Shown: positions 6,823 to 15,656, counted from the first letter of the stretch. The stretch: DNA of 19,752 bases from Rhodoferax sp. (GCA_021737905.1 JAIPDA010000011.1:1-19752); one strand, 5' to 3'. Translations and numbers: made by a program. The notes: generated from the letters alone by a model not told the origin.

Positions 6823-7368
6823 TCAGGCCTCGGGCGTCACACCCAGCGCCACCAGAAAGCGCGCCACCATGTTGTAAGTGGCAATCGCACTGGTCAGCTC
6901 GACGATTTCGGTGTTGTCAAAATGCAGTCGCAGTCCGTTGAAAACAGCGTCGCTGACTTTCACGTCCAGCGTCATTTGCGCGGCGTACTGAATGACCAGT
7001 GCTTCGACCTCGCCGAGTGCCGGGTGCGTCGTTGTCACGCGGGCGTTGTGAATCACCGCATTGAGCGCATCAAGCTCGGCCTGCAGCCCGCCGGCTTTGA
7101 GAAAGTCCGGCGCATGGTGTTTGTATTCATAGACGGCGCCGGTCAGCAGGGCCACGGTGCAAATACCGAGCTCGCGCAGCTTCCAACTGGTGGGCAGGCC
7201 GGAGCGCACGGCGCCCAGGTAGATGTTCCAGGCGCGGGCCAGCGGCTCGCTCCACAGCAGCGCCTTGTCCAGGTTGATCATGGTGCCGCCGCGACGCTTG
7301 AGGATGGCGTCGACCAGGTCTTGCGGTTGCGGCTTGAGGGCGGGTGTCCATTCGGGGATGCGCAGCAT
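6823..7368 (-). CDS. Carboxymuconolactone decarboxylase (CMD)-family protein
   Basis: The 181-residue product matches the small alpha-helical CMD/AhpD-like fold. The key region is RELGICTVALL..YEYKHH, with Glu66, Cys70, Glu81 and His84-85, followed by NARVTTTHPALGEVEALV and the closing block VELTSAIATYNMVARFLVALG. The CxxC pair of true AhpD alkylhydroperoxidases is absent, so a peroxidase role is not supported. Members of this family include gamma-carboxymuconolactone decarboxylases and many uncharacterised proteins; I cannot tell which this is. The start is ATG 7368, with AGAAAG about 7 nt upstream. The gene is convergent with the Bug-type gene and divergent from dapF, so it is probably monocistronic. 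Confidence 0.86.
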   Translation of the reverse strand: MLRIPEWTPALKPQPQDLVDAILKRRGGTMINLDKALLWSEPLARAWNIYLGAVRSGLPTSWKLRELGICTVALLTGAVYEYKHHAPDFLKAGGLQAELDALNAVIHNARVTTTHPALGEVEALVIQYAAQMTLDVKVSDAVFNGLRLHFDNTEIVELTSAIATYNMVARFLVALGVTPEA

Positions 7369-7439
7369 GCAGTTCTTTCTGAGAGTCGGTGTTCAAGGCG
7401 AACATGGTAATGCCTCAGACCCGCCCCCCTAGGCCGGCG

Positions 7440-7445
7440 GATAAT
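7440..7445 (+). promoter_or_regulatory. Possible -10 element for a leaderless dapF transcript
   Basis: GATAAT ends 6 nt before the dapF ATG at 7452, and no Shine-Dalgarno sequence lies between. The -35 region is poor (AGACCC at the 17-nt position). Confidence 0.35.
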
Positions 7446-7451
7446 GCCCGC

Positions 7452-8342
7452 ATGCGAATCCGTTTCACCAAAATGCAGGGCGCCGGCAACGATTTCGTGG
7501 TGCTTGACGAAACCCGCGGGCTGCTGGGCCTGACCGATGTGCAATACCGTTTTCTGGCCAACCGGCATTTCGGTGTGGGCGCGGACCAGATACTCAGTGT
7601 GCGGGCCGCACCGGCCGGCAGCAAGGATATTGATTTTGCGTACGCCATTCACAACGCCGACGGCCAAGAGGTCGAGCATTGCGGCAACGGTGCGCGTTGC
7701 TTTGTGCGCTATGTGCGCGACCAGCATCTGAGCGAGCGCGACACAGTGCGAGTGCAAACCTTGAACCGCGTGCTTGCCTTGCACATGGCGGCAGACGGCC
7801 GCGTCAGCGTGGACATGGGTGCACCGGTTTTTGGGCTGTCCGCACTGCCCTTTGACGCAAGCGGTTTGCAAGCGCGCCACACCCTGGGTTGGTCCACCTG
7901 GCCCCTGGAAGTGACGGCGCACGGCCAGCAGACCGTCTTGCACACGGCAGTTCTGTCCATGGGCAACCCGCATGCGGTGCAGTTGGTCGACAACGTGGAC
8001 AGCGCGCCCGTGGCTGAGTGGGGCCCGCAAATCGAAAGCCATGCGCGCTTTGCCCGGCATGTGAATGCCGGCTTCATGCAGTTGCTCTCGCGCACTGAAA
8101 TCCGCCTGCGTGTGTATGAACGCGGCGCCGGCGAAACCCTGGCCTGCGGCACCGGCGCTTGCGCGGCCGTGGTGGCCGGCATCCGCCTGGGCTTGCTGGA
8201 CAGCCGGGTCGATGTGCACACGCGCGGCGGCCTGCTGACTGTCGACTGGGCCGGAAGCGCCGGAAAACTGGACGCGCCGGTGACCCTCAGCGGGCCGGCG
8301 ACGCGGGTGTTTGAGGGCGAAATTGAGCTACCGGATGCCTGA
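7452..8342 (+). CDS. dapF: Diaminopimelate epimerase
   Basis: DapF interconverts LL- and meso-diaminopimelate, the last step before meso-DAP is used for lysine and peptidoglycan. The 296-residue product starts with the family signature MRIRFTKMQGAGNDFVVLD. The two catalytic cysteines are in HCGNGARC (Cys77) and ACGTGACA (Cys232). I chose ATG 7452 because that signature begins there; the open frame extends further upstream without family similarity. No Shine-Dalgarno is visible, and a -10-like hexamer sits 6 nt before the ATG, suggesting a leaderless message. The product supplies the amino acid that MurE, encoded 10 kb downstream, attaches to UDP-MurNAc-L-Ala-D-Glu. It is followed 48 nt later by the DUF484 gene. 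Confidence 0.97.
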   Translation: MRIRFTKMQGAGNDFVVLDETRGLLGLTDVQYRFLANRHFGVGADQILSVRAAPAGSKDIDFAYAIHNADGQEVEHCGNGARCFVRYVRDQHLSERDTVRVQTLNRVLALHMAADGRVSVDMGAPVFGLSALPFDASGLQARHTLGWSTWPLEVTAHGQQTVLHTAVLSMGNPHAVQLVDNVDSAPVAEWGPQIESHARFARHVNAGFMQLLSRTEIRLRVYERGAGETLACGTGACAAVVAGIRLGLLDSRVDVHTRGGLLTVDWAGSAGKLDAPVTLSGPATRVFEGEIELPDA

Positions 8343-8390
8343 AGACCGGCTGCCAGACAGCCCCACTTCAATTTAAGGACAATGCCAGAC

Positions 8391-9098
8391 ATGAACCAGA
8401 ATCCACCCTCGATACAACACCCCATCACTGAAGATGACATCGCTAATTTTCTAGCCAACACGCCGGACTTTTTCGAGCGTCATGCCGAGTTGCTGGCCAC
8501 CGTGCAACTCTCCAGCGGGCATGGTGCTCGCGCCGTCAGCTTGCAGGAACGCCAGGCGGGCATGTTGCGCGACAAAATTCGCGGCCTGGAGTCGCGGCTG
8601 GTGGACATGCTGCGGCACGGCCAGGAGAACGTCAACATAGCCGACAAGATGCAAAGCTGGATGCGCAGCCTGCTGATGACACCGGCACCCGAGCAGTTGC
8701 CGGCGACCATTGCGCGCGAGTTGCAAAACCAGTTTGCTGTGCCGCAAGTGGCCATCAAGGTCTGGGATGTAGCTGCCCCCTTTGCAACCCATGACTTTGC
8801 TTTGGGCGCCAGTGAAGCGGCGCGCACAGCCGCTGCAGCCTTGACCATGCCTTTTTGCGGCCCTGCGGCGGGGCTGGAAGCTGTCAGCTGGTTGGACGAA
8901 CCGGCCGCTGCCCGCTCTGTTGCGCTGATTGCGCTGCGCACGCAGCCTGGGCAAGCGCCTTTTGGCATGCTGGTCTTGGCCTCCGGCGAGCCTCAGCGCT
9001 TTGCCAGCGACATGGCCACCGACTTTTTGCAAAGCATCGGCGAGCTGGCCAGCGCGGCACTGTCGCGCCTGCACCATCCGGCTGCCGGCAAGGCCTGA
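8391..9098 (+). CDS. DUF484 family protein
   Basis: The 235-residue product has the DUF484 signature near its start (ITEDDIANFLANTPDFFERH), a short helical linker rich in Arg/Leu (about 50-85) and a GAF-like C-terminal domain. Its position between dapF and xerC is the usual one in beta- and gammaproteobacteria. The biochemical function of DUF484 is not established; a regulatory GAF-type role is only inferred from the fold. AAGGAC at 8375-8380 fits ATG 8391 better than ATG 8382, which would leave only about 2 nt. The longer form would add MPD. The stop codon lies 11 nt before xerC, suggesting one operon. Confidence 0.9.
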   Translation: MNQNPPSIQHPITEDDIANFLANTPDFFERHAELLATVQLSSGHGARAVSLQERQAGMLRDKIRGLESRLVDMLRHGQENVNIADKMQSWMRSLLMTPAPEQLPATIARELQNQFAVPQVAIKVWDVAAPFATHDFALGASEAARTAAAALTMPFCGPAAGLEAVSWLDEPAAARSVALIALRTQPGQAPFGMLVLASGEPQRFASDMATDFLQSIGELASAALSRLHHPAAGKA

Positions 9099-9109
9099 GG
9101 ACGCAACCC

Positions 9110-10090
9110 ATGCCGGACCCGCTGGTCCTGCGTTACCTCGGCCATGTGCGCTTTGAAAAGCGCCTGGCAGAGCGCACTGTCACGCTGTACACGCTGGACT
9201 TGGACAAGCTCCAAAGCCTGGCGGCTCAGGCCGGGGTGACACTGCTGGAGGTCGGCCCGGTCCATATGCGGCGCTGGGTCTCACAGATGCACGCCGGCGG
9301 GCGCAGTGCCCGTGGCATTGCCTTGATTTTGTCGGGCTGGCGTGGCTTTTATGTCTGGCTGGGGCGCGAGGGTCTGGTCAGCAGCAACCCCGTCCAGGGC
9401 CTGCGTGCGCCCAAGGCGGCCAAGCCCTTGCCCAAAGCGCTGGGCGTGGACGAAGCCGTGCAACTGGCTGACTTTAAAACTGCAGACAGCTTGCACCACC
9501 CGGGCTTGCAGGCGCGTGACGAATGTCTGACCGAGTTGCTGTACGGTTGTGGCTTGCGCATCGGCGAGCTGGTCGGGCTGGATGCTGTGGCCAGCGCACA
9601 GGCGCGCGGTTGGATAGACCTGCAAGCGGCGCAGGCGCATGTGCTGGGCAAAGGCAGCAAGCGGCGCAGCGTGCCGGTGGGCAGCAAAGCCTTGCAGGCT
9701 GTGCAAGCCTGGATGGCCGTGCGCAGCCAGTGGATGAGTGCCCTGGCCGAGCCCGGGGCTGCGCTTTTTGTGAGCGAACGCGGCAGCCGCTTGTCTCCCC
9801 AGCACATCCGTCAAAGACTCAGACTGCGCAGCCTGCAAGCGGGTCTCTCGACGCCGGTGCATCCACACATGTTGCGCCACTCTTTTGCCAGCCATGTGTT
9901 GCAGTCCAGCGGTGATCTGCGCGCTGTGCAGGAGTTGCTGGGGCATGCCAATATCAGCACCACGCAGGTCTACACCCGGCTTGATTTCCAGCACCTGGCC
10001 AAAATTTATGACGCAGCCCATCCGCGCGCCAGCGTGGCCGGCCGCAAGCCCAAGCCTGAACCTGAGCCCGGTTCAGACACATCATCCTGA
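9110..10090 (+). CDS. xerC: Tyrosine recombinase XerC
   Basis: XerC acts with XerD at the dif site to resolve chromosome dimers at cell division. The 326-residue product has an N-terminal SAM-like core-binding domain (about 1-95). The catalytic domain carries the full set of active-site residues: Arg150 (GCGLRIGEL), Lys181 (GKGSKR), His253 and Arg256 (HPHMLRHSF), His279 (LLGHANIST) and nucleophile Tyr288 (VYTRLDF). I chose ATG 9110 because GAGGA lies about 9 nt upstream and the longer open frame overlaps DUF484. The dapF-DUF484-xerC order supports XerC rather than XerD or a phage integrase. The C-terminal 25 residues are rich in Pro/Glu/Lys and look disordered. Confidence 0.95.
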   Translation: MPDPLVLRYLGHVRFEKRLAERTVTLYTLDLDKLQSLAAQAGVTLLEVGPVHMRRWVSQMHAGGRSARGIALILSGWRGFYVWLGREGLVSSNPVQGLRAPKAAKPLPKALGVDEAVQLADFKTADSLHHPGLQARDECLTELLYGCGLRIGELVGLDAVASAQARGWIDLQAAQAHVLGKGSKRRSVPVGSKALQAVQAWMAVRSQWMSALAEPGAALFVSERGSRLSPQHIRQRLRLRSLQAGLSTPVHPHMLRHSFASHVLQSSGDLRAVQELLGHANISTTQVYTRLDFQHLAKIYDAAHPRASVAGRKPKPEPEPGSDTSS

Positions 10091-10118
10091 CGCGCTGCAC
10101 CCTTGGGCGGCGAGCCGC

Positions 10119-10124
10119 GACAAT
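10119..10124 (+). promoter_or_regulatory. Possible -10 element for a leaderless rlmI-like transcript
   Basis: GACAAT ends 6 nt before ATG 10131, with no Shine-Dalgarno sequence between. The -35 candidate (CTGCAC, 10095-10100, 18-nt spacer) is weak. Confidence 0.3.
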
Positions 10125-10130
10125 GGGTGC

Positions 10131-11330
<1,200 letters not shown>

Positions 11331-11424
11331 ACCCTGCGCCCTAGGCCTGCTGCAGACTGCGACCGCTAAACTCTGCGCTTGTTATTTTTGTTTTTTGCTC
11401 TTCTTTTGTCTTGTAAGGCGCACC

Positions 11425-12492
11425 ATGAGTTTGATTCCCGTCACCATCCTGACCGGCTTTCTGGGTTCCGGTAAAACCACTTTGCTCAAGCGCGTGCTCA
11501 CCGAAGCCCACGGCCAGAAGATCGCCGTGATTGAAAACGAGTTCGGTGAAGAAAACATTGACAACGAAATTCTGGTGAACGACACCAACGAGAACATCAT
11601 TCAGATGAACAATGGTTGCATCTGCTGCTCGATCCGCGAAGACCTGCGCGAAACGCTGCAATTGCTGGCCTCTAAAAAGCGCCAGGGCCTGCTTGATTTT
11701 GAGCGTGTGGTGATCGAGACCACCGGCCTGGCCGACCCCGGTCCGGTGGCACAGACCTTTTTCATGGACGAGGAAATCGCCGAGCAGTACCTGCTGGACT
11801 CCATCCTCACGCTGGTGGACGCCAAGCATGCTGCCACCCAACTCAATGAGCGGCAGGAAGCGCGCCGGCAGGTCGGCTTTGCCGACCAGATCTTCATCAG
11901 CAAGACCGATCTGGTGGCCGAAAACGAGGTGCAGGCGCTGATGCACCGCCTCAAGCACATGAATCCGCGCGCGCCACAACGTGCCGTGCATTTCGGTGAG
12001 GTGGCGCTGGGTGATGTGTTTGACTTGCGCGGCTTCAACCTCAACGCCAAGCTCGACATTGACCCGGACTTTTTGAAAGATGATGCGCACGATCACGCCG
12101 GTCACGACCATGACCACGGCCATGTTCACGGCGAGCATTGCGACCATCCCTCACATGCTCAAGAGGGCGAGGGCGGGTATCACCATCATCATGACGATGA
12201 CGTGAAAAGTTTTGTGTTTCGCTCAGACCGCGCTTTCAGCCCCTCCAAGCTGGAAGACTTTCTGGGCGCCATCGTCAACATTTACGGTCCGCGCATGCTG
12301 CGTTACAAAGGCGTGCTGAACATGGAAGGCACTGAGCGCAAAGTGATCTTTCAGGGCGTGCATCAGTTGATGGGCAGCGATCTGGGCCCGGCCTGGGCGG
12401 CGGGCGAGTTGCGCACCAGCAAGATGGTTTTCATCGGAATTGATCTGCCCAAAGATATTTTTCTCCAAGGTCTGGAGCAAAGCCTGGTTTGA
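11425..12492 (+). CDS. COG0523 (CobW/G3E) GTPase with His-rich metal-binding insert
   Basis: COG0523 proteins are GTP-driven metal chaperones or insertases (zinc, cobalt and others). The 355-residue product has a Walker A motif GFLGSGKT (11-18), the family's metal-site motif GCICC (Cys65, 67, 68), a switch region (ETTGLADPGPV) and the base-recognition motif SKTD. Residues of about 222-256 are very rich in His and Asp (HDHAGHDHDHGH, then YHHHH), as in members that handle zinc or nickel. The C-terminal CobW_C domain follows (FRSDRAFSPSKL). ATG 11425 is supported by AAGG at 11415-11418. The metal cannot be told from sequence; I see no obvious Zur box or cobalamin riboswitch upstream. Confidence 0.93.
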   Translation: MSLIPVTILTGFLGSGKTTLLKRVLTEAHGQKIAVIENEFGEENIDNEILVNDTNENIIQMNNGCICCSIREDLRETLQLLASKKRQGLLDFERVVIETTGLADPGPVAQTFFMDEEIAEQYLLDSILTLVDAKHAATQLNERQEARRQVGFADQIFISKTDLVAENEVQALMHRLKHMNPRAPQRAVHFGEVALGDVFDLRGFNLNAKLDIDPDFLKDDAHDHAGHDHDHGHVHGEHCDHPSHAQEGEGGYHHHHDDDVKSFVFRSDRAFSPSKLEDFLGAIVNIYGPRMLRYKGVLNMEGTERKVIFQGVHQLMGSDLGPAWAAGELRTSKMVFIGIDLPKDIFLQGLEQSLV

Positions 12493-12615
12493 GTTAGGCT
12501 CTTTGACTTGCCGTGAAAGTGCTTTGGCATGTCCGGTAGAAGCCTGAAGCCTTTGTTTTCCGTTCTTTTTTTGCAACTTTGACCCCTGCGCTGCCTTGCA
12601 GTCAGGCCCACCCGC

Positions 12616-12621
12616 TAGAAT
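12616..12621 (+). promoter_or_regulatory. Possible -10 element of dksA
   Basis: TAGAAT is a good -10 hexamer about 94 nt before the GTG start. The nearest -35-like sequence (TTGCAG, 12596-12601) gives only a 14-nt spacer, so the assignment is tentative. The rest of the 222-nt gap after the GTPase gene shows no clear terminator. Confidence 0.3.
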
Positions 12622-12714
12622 CGCCCGCCGATCCAACAAGCCGGCCTCATTGCCTGTCCGGGCGCGAGGCCTTCGAGGTTGACCCCACAGGCCAGTACCC
12701 AGAGGAGACAAGCA

Positions 12715-13842
12715 GTGAAAGCCACCGCCAAGAAAAACAAGACAAACGCGAAGGCGAGCGTCAAGCCAGCCAGCAAAGCCGTCAAGGCCAAGGTTACCGC
12801 CCGCAAGCCTGCGCCGGCCAAGGCCGTGGTCAAAAAAGTCGCTGTGAAGAAACCCGTCAAAGCGCCGCTCAAAACGGTGACCAAAGCCCTTGCCAAGCCC
12901 GCTGCAAAGCCAGTCGCCAAAGCCAAACCCGTGGTGAAAGCCAAGGCCGTGGTGAAGGCCAAGCCTGTTGTCAAAACCAAAGTAGCTTTGAAGACCAAGC
13001 CGGCAGCCAAAGCCAAGCCTGCCCTCAAAGCGAAAATATCTTCTGTTAAAGCTGCGCCCAAAGCTGCGGCCAAAGCAGCCTCTAAACCCTCCCGGCCGGC
13101 GGCGGCTCCCAAGTCGCCTGTCAAGTCTGCGGTCGGCAAATCTGGACCCGCTTCGGCGAAAGCCAAGACCATGCCGCCTGCGCCTGTGCCGCCCACCCCC
13201 ACTGCCAAAGCCAACATGCTCACGCCACCTCCTGCACTCAAACCCGGTCGCCGCAGCTCAGCCCGCGCTACGGCCCACATGCCGCCGCCCGCTCCGATGG
13301 TGCCTACCCATGCGCCAGATGCAGCGAAAGCCAGCTACTCGACCATCACAGAGCGCGTGATCTCGCCGCCACCGCATGTGGCTGCAAAAAAGGATCCGAA
13401 ACTGGCCAACAACTGGAAAAACAAAGACGCTACGGCCCTCAGCGATGAAGAAGTGAAAGCCATGCCGGATTCCGAGTACATGAACGACAAGCAGCTGGCT
13501 TTCTTTCGCCACAAGCTGTCTCTGCTCAAGCAGGAAATTCATGCCAGCGCCGGCGAGACCACTGAGCACCTGCGTGAAGACACGGTGGTTGTTCCGGATC
13601 CTGCTGACCGTGCCACCATCGAGGAGGAGCATGCCCTGGAGTTGCGCACGCGTGACCGCGAGCGCAAGCTGCTCAAGAAAATCGAACAATCGATAAGCCG
13701 CATTGACGCCGGTGACTACGGTTACTGCGACGAAACCGGCGAGGCCATCGGTGTCGGCCGCTTGATCGCCCGGCCCACCGCCAGCTTGTCCCTGGAGGCG
13801 CAGCAGCGCCGCGAGCTCAAACAAAAAATGTTCGGTGACTGA
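12715..13842 (+). CDS. dksA: DksA with long histone-H1-like N-terminal tail
   Basis: DksA binds RNA polymerase in the secondary channel and, with ppGpp, adjusts rRNA and amino-acid promoters. The 375-residue product is far longer than E. coli DksA (151). Residues 1 to about 205 are a Lys/Ala/Pro/Val-rich tail with repeated KPVVKAK-type units, like histone H1 or AlgP tails and probably disordered. The DksA body starts near Leu242. The coiled-coil tip motif DPADRA is intact (295-300). The zinc finger is degenerate: only Cys338 of the four positions remains, the others being Thr341, Ser359 and Ala362 at conserved spacing. I recall the same loss in Burkholderia DksA. GTG 12715 is chosen because GAGGAG (12702-12707) lies 7 nt upstream; an earlier start at 12679 lacks this. 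Confidence 0.9.
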   Translation: MKATAKKNKTNAKASVKPASKAVKAKVTARKPAPAKAVVKKVAVKKPVKAPLKTVTKALAKPAAKPVAKAKPVVKAKAVVKAKPVVKTKVALKTKPAAKAKPALKAKISSVKAAPKAAAKAASKPSRPAAAPKSPVKSAVGKSGPASAKAKTMPPAPVPPTPTAKANMLTPPPALKPGRRSSARATAHMPPPAPMVPTHAPDAAKASYSTITERVISPPPHVAAKKDPKLANNWKNKDATALSDEEVKAMPDSEYMNDKQLAFFRHKLSLLKQEIHASAGETTEHLREDTVVVPDPADRATIEEEHALELRTRDRERKLLKKIEQSISRIDAGDYGYCDETGEAIGVGRLIARPTASLSLEAQQRRELKQKMFGD

Positions 13843-14222
13843 GCTTTGAGCCTTGCGCCCGTGCGCTAAACGGGCGCATGGCGCTTCCTGTGGGATTTGG
13901 ACCATCCCCATTGAACGTGTCTTTTTGCCGCTGAGAGCCGGTCTTGCCTTGACTGCGTCCTTTTTTCGCGGCTTTTTCGTCTCCCCAACCCTTGCTTGCC
14001 CGGCCAGCGTTTACTCGCGACATGGCGCTGTGTTTGCACGCCTTTGACTGAGCGCGCTTGTCGGGGCATTGGGTCCGGCTCAGCAGGCTTGGCGCGTACA
14101 CCCTGAGAAAGCACTTTCACAGCCTGCGCTAAGTGCTTAATTTTGAACAACTTTATTTTATAAATTGTCTGGAAGATCGCTCTAAGTCATTGATTTCATT
14201 GAAAAAAACTACCCAAAGGCAT
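13843..14222. other. Gene-poor gap between dksA and the mraZ promoter
   Basis: About 380 nt hold no gene I can defend. At 13854-13878 a perfect 8-bp inverted repeat (TGCGCCCG/CGGGCGCA, 9-nt loop) could end dksA transcription, but no T-run follows. Two overlapping minus-strand frames (13817-14101 and 13866-14150) encode very basic, low-complexity peptides without a convincing ribosome binding site; they are open partly because the region is stop-poor. From about 14138 the DNA becomes distinctly AT-rich, leading into the mraZ promoter. Confidence 0.6.
13854..13878. terminator. Hairpin after dksA without T-run
   Basis: Perfect 8-bp arms at 13854-13861 and 13871-13878 with a 9-nt loop, 12 nt after the dksA stop. 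The lack of a following T-run makes it a weak or Rho-assisted terminator, or an mRNA-stabilising 3' hairpin. Confidence 0.35.
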
Positions 14223-14250
14223 TTGCATTGGCAGATATTCCTGCTAAAGT
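14223..14250 (+). promoter_or_regulatory. Candidate mraZ (dcw cluster) promoter
   Basis: TTGCAT (14223-14228) and TAAAGT (14245-14250) are separated by 16 nt in an AT-rich stretch about 50 nt before mraZ. The -10 hexamer touches the first MraZ-type repeat, a layout that would let bound MraZ block initiation. Confidence 0.5.
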
Positions 14251-14288
14251 GGGGAAAAGTGCATTTTTGTGGTTAAAAGTGTTTTCAA
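14249..14288 (+). promoter_or_regulatory. MraZ operator: four GTG repeats at 10-bp spacing
   Basis: GTG trinucleotides start at 14249, 14259, 14269 and 14279, exactly one helical turn apart, each followed by an A/T-rich spacer. MraZ is known to bind tandem TGGGN-type direct repeats with 5-nt spacers upstream of its own gene, which is the same 10-bp period. The array begins at the -10 hexamer and ends 13 nt before the mraZ start. Confidence 0.75.
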
Positions 14289-14300
14289 AGGTCTGAATCC

Positions 14301-14729
14301 GTGTTTCAAGGTGCTTCTTCCATTGTTCTCGATGCCAAGGGTCGCTTGTCGGTGCCGACGCGGCATCGCGATGTGCTCAGCGCCACCGCGGCCAGTCAGA
14401 TCACCATCACCAAACACCCACATGGTTGCTTGATGATTTTCCCCCGCAACGAGTGGGAAAAATTCCGCGAGCGCATAGCCTCGCTGCCCATGCAGGCGCA
14501 GTGGTGGAAACGGATTTTCCTGGGCAACGCCATGGACGTCGAGCTCGACGCCACCGGCCGCGTGCTGGTCTCGCCGGAGTTGCGTGCGGCTGCCGGCATC
14601 AGCAAGGACACGGTGCTGCTCGGCATGGGCAGTTATTTTGAATTGTGGGATGCCGCCACCTATGCGGCCCACGAAGCCGAGCAGATGAAGGGCGACATGC
14701 CGGACGTCTTCAAGGACTTTTCGTTCTGA
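14301..14729 (+). CDS. mraZ: Transcriptional regulator MraZ
   Basis: MraZ is a ring-forming, AbrB-fold DNA-binding protein that represses its own division/cell-wall (dcw) operon. The 142-residue product has the two expected repeats with DxxxR motifs: Asp11-Arg15 (DAKGRLSVP) and Asp83-Arg87 (DATGRVLVS). It ends with the usual helix (DAATYAAHEAEQM). The start is GTG 14301, supported by AAAGG at about 14287-14291 and by the conserved opening MFQGASSIVLD. It is the first gene of the cluster, and four phased repeats upstream are its probable autoregulatory site. rsmH starts 3 nt after the stop. Confidence 0.96.
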   Translation: MFQGASSIVLDAKGRLSVPTRHRDVLSATAASQITITKHPHGCLMIFPRNEWEKFRERIASLPMQAQWWKRIFLGNAMDVELDATGRVLVSPELRAAAGISKDTVLLGMGSYFELWDAATYAAHEAEQMKGDMPDVFKDFSF

Positions 14730-14732
14730 TTG

Positions 14733-15656
14733 ATGACGGTGCCACAAGCATGGACACACCGCACCGTCTTGTTGAACGAAGCAGTCCAGGCGCTGCATCT
14801 CAACCCCGACGGGCATTACATCGACGCGACTTTCGGTCGTGGTGGTCACTCGCGGCTGATCCTGTCGCAACTCTCGGCGCAGGGCAGGCTGACGGCGTTC
14901 GACAAAGACCTCGATGCAATGGCCGAGGCTGCCAGCATTGCCGACGCACGATTTGCGATTCGCCACGAGGGCTTCAGTCACATGGCTCAACTGCCTGCAG
15001 GCAGCGCCGCAGGCATATTGATGGACCTGGGTGTGAGCTCGCCGCAAATCGACAACGCGGCGCGCGGATTTTCATTTCGCGGCAACGGCCCGCTGGACAT
15101 GCGCATGGACACCACGCGTGGCCAGAGTGTGGCCCAGTGGCTGGCCGACGCATCCATCGAGAGCATGACGGAGGTCATTCGTGACTATGGCGAAGAACGG
15201 TTTGCTGGGCAGATTGCAAAGGCGATTGATCGTCGGCGGCAGGAGCGGGGCCCTCTTGGAAGCACCGCTGAACTGGCCGAGGTCGTGGCTGGCGCGGTCA
15301 AAACCCGCGAGCCGGGTAAGGACCCTGCAACGCGCACATTTCAAGCTTTTCGGATTTTCATCAACGCCGAGCTTGAGGAATTGCAACAGGCGCTGAGTGC
15401 TTCACTTAAGGTACTTCAAACCGGAGGTCGGCTGGTGGTCATAAGTTTTCATTCTTTGGAAGACCGCATCGTCAAGCAATTTATCGCCGAGCATTCGCGC
15501 GAGGTGTTCGATCGCCGCGCCCCTTTTGCCGCACCCAAAGCCATGCGCCTGAATGCCTTGGGTCGCATCAAACCGTCCGATTCAGAAATTGCCGAAAACC
15601 CGCGCTCGCGCAGTGCCGTCATGCGCCTGGCCGAGCGCACCGGAGTGCCTGCATGA
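14733..15656 (+). CDS. rsmH: 16S rRNA (cytosine-1402-N4)-methyltransferase RsmH
   Basis: RsmH (MraW) N4-methylates C1402 in the ribosomal decoding centre. The 307-residue product matches the family length (313 in E. coli). It shows the opening HRTVLLNEAV, the SAM-binding motif FGRGGHS at 34-40, LMDLGVSSPQID, FRGNGPLDMRMD and a C-terminal block VVISFHSLEDRIVKQF. I chose ATG 14733; TTG 14730 is directly in frame before it. The Shine-Dalgarno candidate AAGGAC (14712-14717) is about 15 nt away, so translation is probably coupled to mraZ. The TGA at 15654-15656 overlaps the ATG of a 17-codon mini-ORF leading to ftsL. Confidence 0.96.
   Translation: MTVPQAWTHRTVLLNEAVQALHLNPDGHYIDATFGRGGHSRLILSQLSAQGRLTAFDKDLDAMAEAASIADARFAIRHEGFSHMAQLPAGSAAGILMDLGVSSPQIDNAARGFSFRGNGPLDMRMDTTRGQSVAQWLADASIESMTEVIRDYGEERFAGQIAKAIDRRRQERGPLGSTAELAEVVAGAVKTREPGKDPATRTFQAFRIFINAELEELQQALSASLKVLQTGGRLVVISFHSLEDRIVKQFIAEHSREVFDRRAPFAAPKAMRLNALGRIKPSDSEIAENPRSRSAVMRLAERTGVPA

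Noticed and set aside
7278..8219. A 313-codon minus-strand frame across dapF
   Set aside because: Antisense of dapF, whose catalytic cysteine motifs are intact on the plus strand.
8855..9109. Upstream extension of the xerC frame into the DUF484 gene
   Set aside because: XerC similarity starts at ATG 9110, which has a Shine-Dalgarno; the extension has no likeness to recombinases.
9885..10130. Upstream extension of the rlmI-like frame into xerC
   Set aside because: The PUA-domain signature starts at ATG 10131; the upstream part is a shifted reading of the xerC active-site region.
12615..13280. A 221-codon minus-strand frame opposite the dksA tail
   Set aside because: The antisense of Lys/Ala-rich codons gives an Ala/Leu/Phe-rich open frame; the plus strand has a good Shine-Dalgarno and runs directly into DksA.
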